64,000 bases of DNA, from NCBI GenBank assembly GCA_033239125.1, contig BSWB01000006.1:33100001-33164000 (forward strand), read 5' to 3'. The stretch comes from Fagopyrum homotropicum. Taxonomy: Eukaryota > Streptophyta > Magnoliopsida > Caryophyllales > Polygonaceae. Positions 57,303 through 64,000 of the stretch are shown here, in pieces (the first letter of the stretch is position 1; every line of letters begins with the position of its first letter). Below the pieces are notes generated by a model. That model was not told the origin of the DNA. It ran no database searches and saw nothing but the letters and a program-made list of their open reading frames with translations. The position numbers and the translations under genes were made by a program.

Positions 57303-58999
57303 GGCAAAGGAAAGAAGGGCGCACTCATGCTATTTACTATGCTAGCAAGACGTTAGATGATGCCCAACTCAATTATGCTACCACCGAGAAGGAGTTGTTG
57401 GCGGTGGTGTATGCATTTGAGAAGTTCCTCTCATACCTTGTTGGAGCGAAGGTCATAGTTTATACGGATCATGCGGCGATCCGTTATCTACTTACAAAGA
57501 AGGATGCCAAACCAAGGTTGATTCGGTGGATCCTTCTTCTTCAAGAGTTTGATTTGGAGATACGAGATAAGAAGGGATCCGAGAACTCCGTGGCGGATCA
57601 CCTTAGTAGACTCCCACCATTGGAGCTTGGGAAAGACAACATCCCGATAGATGATTCATTCCGGGATGAACAATTGCAAATGGTGGAGGAATGCTTGTTC
57701 CAAGTGGCTAGAGGAAGTGAGCCGTGGTACGCCGACATCGTGAACTACTTAGTGTGTGAGGAAGTGCCTCCCGGATTTACATATGCACAAAGGAAGAAGT
57801 TCTTCAATGATGTAAGGCATTACTATTGGAGTGAGCCACTTCTATTCAAGAGAGGCCCGGATGGGGTGCTTAGAAGATGCATACCGGAGGATGAAGTGGA
57901 GAGTGTGATCCGGCATTGCCACTCCTTACCATGCAGAGGCCATGCTAGCTCACACAAGACGTGTGCAAAGGTATTGCAATCCGGTTTTTATTGGCCTAAC
58001 TTGTTTAGAGATGTGCAAGGTTTTGTAGCGGCATGTGATGCTTGCCAAAGGACGGGAAACATCTCAAGGAGGAATGAAATGCCTTTGAATAACATCCAAG
58101 AAGTTGAGATTTTTGATGTGTGGGGTGTAGACTTCATGGGACCATTCTCTTCTTCATGTGGCAATCTCTACATCCTATTGGCGGTGGACTATGTGTCAAG
58201 ATGGGTAGAGGCAATCACCTCTCCTACGAATGATGCCAAGGTGGTAGTGCGATTCTTCAACCGGGTGATCTTCCCTAGGTTTGGAACACCAAGGGTAATC
58301 ATTAGTGATGGAGGGAAGCACTTCACAAATAGGAACTTTGGAGCACTTTTGGCCAAGTATGGGGTGACTCATAAGGTGGCAACACCCTACCATCCCCAAA
58401 CTAGTGGTCAAGTGGAGATCTCCAACCGAGAGATCAAGGCCATCCTCGAGAAGACGGTGTCTAGGACAAGGAAGGATTGGGCTATGAAGCCCAATGACGC
58501 ACTATGGGCATATAGAACCGCCTTCAAAACACCAATTGGGACCACTCCCTACAAGTTGGTCTATGGCAAGTCTTGCCATCTTCCGGTGGAAATGGAGCAT
58601 AGAGCTTATTGGGCCATTAAGTGGCTAAATTTTGACCTCAAGGAAGCGGGAGAAAAGAGGTTGCTTGATATCAATGCCCTTGAGGAGCTCCGGTTGGAAG
58701 CTTATGAGAATGCCCAGATCTACAAGGAGAGAACCAAAAGGTGGCATGACAAGAGGATCATTCCAAAGGAGTTGAGTGAAGGAGATCTTGTCCTTCTCTT
58801 CAACTCAAGGCTAAGGCTCTTTCCCGGAAAGCTCAAATCAAGATGGACCGGGCCATATGTGGTGAAGAAGATCTTTCCCCACGGAGCTATTGAAATAGGA
58901 GGGGAGCATTGTGGAAATTTCAAGGTGAATGGGCATCGCTTGAAGAAGTATATTCCGGGAGCCCCGGTAGACATGATTGCCCAGCTTCACCTCGAATAG
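57303..58999 (+). pseudogene. Gy2 RNase H and integrase
   Basis: The +1-shifted continuation starts near 57300 with GQRKEGRTHAIYYASKTL. RNase H: TTEKELLAVVYAFEKF, YTDHAAIRYL. Integrase: HCHSLPCRGHASSHKT to CDACQ (zinc finger), WGVDFMGP, ISDGGKHF and VEISNREIKAILEK (DDE). The C-terminus keeps the SRWTGPYVVKKI segment that Gy1 lacks. It ends at 58999. Apart from the shift, this part has no stops. Confidence 0.9.
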
Positions 59000-60673
59000 A
59001 CGCTCCCGAGTTTGGTCAAGCTAATGACCTTAAAGAAGCGCTTGGTGGGAGGCAACCCATTGGTAACATTTTTCCCTTTTCATTTTTGCTTAGATTTTTC
59101 TGTTTTTGTGTGCTTTGTATGTTTTGTCTACTTAGTGTGTGTGCTAGAGCATTAGTGGCATTGGAAGCCTTTCTTGGCAATGAAAATGATGATGATGACA
59201 CCCTCACCAATTATGGGTGGAGCGGACGCGGAACTTGGACGGCTAGCGGTGCCTAGCGCGGGTTCCGAAGCTTTGAAGGATGCTTAGAGCTCTCTACCAT
59301 GGTTGAAAGGATCATCCAACATCAACTCACTTGAGAATTCCCAAATACCATAGCAAACAATTTTACATTGTGAGAACCTTCTTTCACTCTCTCTACTTCA
59401 TTTACACATTGGGGACAATGTGTTTCTAAGTATGGGGTGGGGTTTGCATGATCCTTTGCATGATGAGCATCTAGAATAGTTTAAAATCTTTACATGTCTT
59501 GCATTGTACATACTTAAAACGAAAATCCCATAAAAATCAGAAAATTTAAAAATTTTTGTGCTTTCTAGGCTTGGATATGATCCTAATGATGAAACTTGTC
59601 TTGTGATTAGCTATGGATGGCCTTATGTGTTGAATTAATAAATGCATACGTGGACTTGAACTACTTCTCTTAAATTCTATGAATGACTTGTGATCATGAT
59701 GATTGCCTAGAATGGATTGAGTATTGAAAGTTGAAATTACATGACAGTTCTTGCATACCATCTAGGAATGAATGAGGCATTTCATCTTTCTCTACTTCTC
59801 ATCTTGATCATGATTGCTTGAGCACCTCAATTGATATAAAACCGACCTCCTTTAAACCCATCCGGGAATAGGAGCATGCTAGTGTGTTGAAATGTGTGAA
59901 AAGCAAGTGCGGGGTGAAGATGTAATGAAAAGAATGTCGTGAATGAAATGCTGAAATTATTGTAGAAGTGTAGCCAAAATATAGGTTTGGGGGCGTTGGT
60001 TTAAATAACAAGTAACTCGGTACACTTCACATAATCGGGTGTTGGTGCCTTGCCAAAGTCAAATGAACCAATAGCCCTAACGAGCTTTGGTATGTGTGCC
60101 CGGTGTGGATGCACCTCGAAAAAGAGAAAAATACCGAGGATGGCTAATCACCGAGGTTTCGGCTATTGTACACCAATGCCATTGTCTCAAAAATGAGTTA
60201 AAAGAAAAAGAAAAGAAAGCAAGATAGGGAAAAATATACACTTGGGGGAAGTTGATCGAGGACAAGGATGTGGAGTTAGTTCCATTCCCGGATTAGCATC
60301 ACATAACTTAGAGAATTTCCCACCCAATTGCAACGTTTCTTGGCCTTTTATGTCACAAGCCCTTATGACCTACTTGCATGTTTGTAAGACTTAGTAATCT
60401 AGATTGGATAGACTCTTGATCTTCTTGACCTCTTCATCCTCACATCTCATGCATGCTTTTGAGTTAAGTACAATTGTCTTTCCATGCCCTTATTGTTTGA
60501 TACATAATTGCTTATCCAATTGCCATTAATCATGACTATGAAGGTGATCCAATAGTAGAAGCACAAAACCCAAAAAGATTTTGCCATTTTTCTGCATACA
60601 TAAATCATGTCATCTTCTAGTCTATAGTTGGGAATTTGCTCGGGGACGAGCAAACCTTAAGTATGGGGTATTT
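59000..60673 (+). other. Gy2 3' non-coding region with two PPT-like motifs
   Basis: No ORF3. AAGTATGGGGT is at 59428-59438 and again at 60659-60669, four bases before the 3' LTR. GGGACAATGTG precedes the first copy, as in Gy1. Several blocks match Gy1 26740-27980, including CGGGTGTTGGTGCCTTGCC. Confidence 0.75.
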
Positions 60674-62479
60674 TGATAACACGATTTATAACATAGTTTT
60701 AGGTGTTCATTTAGATAGAATTCTCGCTCATTCATGCATGATCTAGCATTAGTTCAAGACGTTTTGCACCCAATTCACGTATTTTGTCGAGATAGACGTC
60801 TACACGGACTTGTGCGCGTTTTGTAGGTATTTCGGGAAGTTTAGGAGCTTAAACGACGCGTTTGAGGATCGTTCATTTAGATGACACACCCTCGGACTCA
60901 TTAGGACACAAGCCAAGGGCTGAGGAGGACTCATGGAACCTTGCCAACACAAGCCATGCACCAAACCACAGCTTAATGATCCAAGGCGAAGTTTCTGCAT
61001 AGAATCACGGTTCTCTGAAGAACCACGGCCGTGGAAATGACCGTGGATTTTGCCAGATTCTCGTGACAGCTGTGCCACGACTCTCATGGCCAGCCCATGC
61101 AAGATTTGTTATAAAAGTGGTCCTTCATGGGTTGTTTGAGGCAGCTGGGGTAGTTTGGGAGCAGCTCATCCATTATCCATTTCTCTCTAACAAATATATT
61201 CTCAAAAACAAGAAGTTTTTCTAGGAAGGAAAGTGTCAAAGAGAAGAAGAAGAGTTCCATTGAAGAGGAGGAGAAGAACACACACCATAGCTATCTTGTA
61301 TTTCGGATTTCATTTTCTAGAGATTGTATGAATCTTTGAACCTTCTTTTGGAAGGGTTGTAAGTGGCTCTATTCTAATCTTCAGCTTAGTTTTGAATTAA
61401 GTTCACTTGTTCATCTCTCTTCTTTCATTATCTTGCAATGGATGTTTTGATTTTATGTTTGTTTGCTTCGATTTCCATTATGAATGTTGTAGGCTAAATT
61501 GATGTGGTTCTAGGGTAAGGAAAGGATGGTTATGGCTAGAACTATGATAGGATGGACTTAGATTTACCTTTGGATGACTTTTGCTTATGAACGTAGTTGT
61601 TGTTAGAAATCACGGGTAGTTCTTGAAGAACCACGGCCGTGGTTTAGGAAGAACAAACCGTGATTCTCCCTGGTTCGAAGGATCTTGCCTTAGACCTATA
61701 AAATGTTGAAACCCTAAGTGTTTGTTGAGTTTAACCTACCTAGTGTAGTGACTAAGTGTTAGGAGAGACTTACCCGCTAATCCTTGCCCTTAGAATCTAA
61801 AATAGCAAACCTTAGGTAGTGGTGAGTCTAATAAGCCGCCATTGGATTAGATGTGCTAGGATAGTTGCTTAGGACTTCCCTTTCCAAGACTTACCCGGTA
61901 AGGATAGGTTAGACCCCTAATTTACAATCCGGTTTGTGTAGAATTCCTATCCTTAGGTTCTTAGAGACTTACCCGGTAATAAGACCTTAGGTGTGGACTA
62001 GTTGGACCATGAGACCTACCCGGTAATTGATCCCAAATTAGATACACTTAATCCCAACATATCATAGTTAATCCAAAGAATGAATAGATAACTTGAGTTC
62101 TATGCCATAACCGGAACTTCCGACCCCTAGAATCCGTCTTTTCTTTCCTTGATCATTATCTTGTTTGGTTTGCTCATTTGTGCTGATTTTTAGTTTAGTT
62201 TGATTGTTTACGTTGCATGAATTGTGATCTTTGATTGATCACCAAAAACCAACCAAAAACAATTGAGATTTTCATTTCTTTGTTTCCCCCTTTTCTAACC
62301 TTAGACCTTCACTAAACTTAATCACAAAACCGAATCAATTTCACCTTAGTCTTTGTGTTCGACCTCGGAATACTATCCATACTACAAACGTCCCGTACAC
62401 TGCAGGTGCGCTAGAAGTTAGGATAAATATAACGAGTATAAATTTAAGGCTTATTGCGTGCACACTTTTTAGCGTAACA
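60674..62479 (+). repeat. Gy2 3' LTR
   Basis: 1806 bp, near-identical to the 5' LTR. Palindromes are at 61023-61034 and 61631-61642. Confidence 0.95.
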
Positions 62480-62484
62480 GTAAG

Positions 62485-64000
62485 TCGGAAAGAATATCAT
62501 TAATGCTCCAATTGCCAATGTCGTAATTGTGAATAGTAGAAGCAACTTTTGGTTTCTTAATAGTCTTCAAGCTACATTGACACTTAAAGAAAAGATGTTT
62601 GATGTCATTTGTATGGTGATTGCAGCATTCACAATTCATCACTAGGGAAACTTTTTGTTTGTCAAGATTTTATTCGGTCGGTAATCCGTCTAATGCCAAT
62701 TTCCATAGGAAAATTTGAATTTTGGGAAAAATATTGATTTTTTCAAATCCATGTTTTGTTTGTGGTTATTCCCACCTTTCGTTTTTTCATCATTTTCATT
62801 GCCGATTTAGTTGAGTATCATGCTTCACATTAGCCGCCTACAAGGCGGTGAGTTTTGGTGATTCCATTTTTTTCTGTAATGTACAAGGCGGTGAGTTTTG
62901 TCGAAGTTATTAGTGCTTTGTTAGTCACAATGTCTTGGAGTGGCTTGTCGGTAATCCACGTCTTTTCAAAATCTCATCGTTTTTCCATCTCCTACCCTCC
63001 GACGGAGACTTTTGTCAAAATCTTCTTTCAATTTTATTAGATTCTTTCATTTCCATGATGTGTTTTTTCCACGTACGTAGTTCCAGAGGCATGAGCATTT
63101 AAGGTATTTTTTTCGACTATTTTAACCTAGACGTTATCCGGGCCGGTCATAAGTTTCCAATGAAGTTTCATCTGTAATGCTTTATTCATATCTTCTGTTT
63201 TCCTAATTATAGTGCTACCTAGGGTTCTTGGTTTGCAAATTTTATCCCAACTAATTAGCGGATGAAAGTTATTTCCCTTATTGCAGAAAAAGTTTTTGTT
63301 CATTTGGTCTGGTTCGTGGTGGATGCTTGTTGGCAGCATAATACCTACATAAGGTAACTTGATTTTGCATTCAGGTTCGCTTTTATTAGCTGTATTTTTA
63401 CCTTCTTGAGATAAAGATGATGCTTTCCATTTTGTAAGTTATTGCTTAGACTTTAGTATGACAGTGTTAAAACTGTCCTTATTTACTCTACAATTAATGA
63501 TGGGGCATGCGAGATATTGTTCAAGGTTATTGGTTGCATTGATGCCAAGATGTGACTGAATTCTTCTTTTGAGGTTTTTGTCAATGTTTGCAGTAGTTTG
63601 GATTATTTTATGATAATTTATGACATGACCCGACATATTACAATAGTTGGTTAAAGTGGATAGAATTTTGTTACTTGCTTCTATTGTGGCCTTTGTGAAG
63701 ATAATTATGTCATTAACAAAGGCTAAAAATGGTATTCTTGATCCATTTTAGGTTATAGGAAAACCTAGAGATTTAGGATTCTCATTAGTCATTTTTTGTA
63801 TATGTCTGGCCAATATGTCTACACACACATTAAAGAGCAAAGGAGATAGGGGATCTCCCTGGTGAAGCCCTCTTTGTGGGACATCGTTATGGGTGAGTCA
63901 TTTACTAATATGCAATAGGAGATTGTAGAGATGCGTTCATAAATCCAATTTCAAAATATTTTACAAATACTAAAATTTCCAAGCAATGCTTTAAGAAACA
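62485..64000 (-). pseudogene. LINE-3: reverse transcriptase and zf-RVT
   Basis: From the right edge downward: PQRGLHQGDPLSPLLFNVCVD-like RT text (about 63890), a degenerate YADD region (FVNDIIIFTKA, 63710), NMSGHVINYHK, LGINATNNLEQYLACPIIN, KWKASSLSQEG, then NKALQMKLHWKLMTGPDNV (63150) and zf-RVT (NCECCNHHTNDIKHLFFKC, 62620). Stops and shifts are present. Very AT-rich codon use. Confidence 0.82.

Larger units (their letters stand above)
51312..62479 (+). mobile_element. Gy2: Athila-like Ty3/gypsy element, 11.2 kb
   Basis: GTAAG duplications flank it (51307-51311, 62480-62484). Both LTRs are 1806 bp and differ at about seven positions (0.4%), so insertion was recent, roughly 0.15 million years at 1.3e-8 per site per year. 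It has a perfect tRNA-Asp primer site and gag-pol with one stop and one 1-base deletion. No ORF3 follows pol, unlike Gy1. It lies inside LINE-3. Confidence 0.95.
46045..64000 (-). mobile_element. LINE-3: L1-type LINE split by Copia-2 and Gy2
   Basis: Minus-strand pieces in LINE order: RT to zf-RVT (64000-62480), linker and start of RNase H (51311-50975), end of RNase H (46185 to about 46045). They join across the Gy2 and Copia-2 insertions. The 5' part lies beyond the window. The sequence closely resembles LINE-1 at 2740-4055. Its 3' end comes within about 250 bp of the GLTP start codon. Confidence 0.8.

Overview
This window is repeat-rich nuclear DNA from a flowering plant, most likely a eudicot. 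It contains full-length Ty3/gypsy elements of the Athila type (tRNA-Asp primer sites), two Ty1/copia elements, L1-type LINEs with plant zf-RVT and RNase H tails, PIF/Harbinger, hAT and Helitron DNA transposons, a five-exon GT-AG gene, and a promoter with site II and telo-box motifs. The species cannot be named from the sequence. Only two loci look like host functions: a candidate box C/D snoRNA cluster (about 5.0-5.6 kb) and a glycolipid-transfer-protein gene on the minus strand (43.3-45.8 kb).

Layout. 1-1606: 5' part of a hAT element. 2175-2487: hAT MITE with an exact 8-bp target duplication. 2740-4615: rearranged LINE (LINE-1). 5005-5580: snoRNA promoter and two snoRNA candidates. 6070-6347: Harbinger MITE. 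From 39.76 kb down to about 6.7 kb runs one minus-strand LINE (LINE-2, about 6 kb of its own sequence). It is split by four insertions: an Athila-like solo LTR (37236-38924, TSD TAGGG), a Copia element (14654-33863, TSD CCTTT), a non-autonomous hAT (11747-13819, TSD GAAGCAAT) and an autonomous-type Harbinger (7422-11555, TSD TTA). The Copia element itself carries a 13.1-kb Athila-like element, Gy1 (16599-29694, TSD TTACT). 42534-43105: a short Helitron. 43308-45798: the GLTP gene, with a TRIM-like retroelement in intron 3. From 46 kb to the right edge runs another minus-strand LINE (LINE-3), split by a degenerate Copia (46186-50974) and by a second Athila-like element, Gy2 (51312-62479, TSD GTAAG).

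Order of events inferred from nesting and LTR divergence: LINEs first, then Copia-1 (about 7% LTR difference over the first 90 bp), then Gy1 (12 substitutions in 1.7 kb) and Gy2 (7 in 1.8 kb). All coding regions of the transposons carry stops or frameshifts.

The most unusual signal is a 12-bp perfect palindrome, CCACGGCCGTGG. It occurs 15 times, only inside Gy1, Gy2 and the solo LTR. Copies sit in the U3 part of the LTR upstream of the TATA box, in U5, in the pol gene between protease and reverse transcriptase, and around ORF3. A roughly 60-bp module built on it is inverted in Gy2 relative to Gy1 although the flanking LTR sequence is collinear. No CRISPR arrays, rRNA or tRNA genes were seen.
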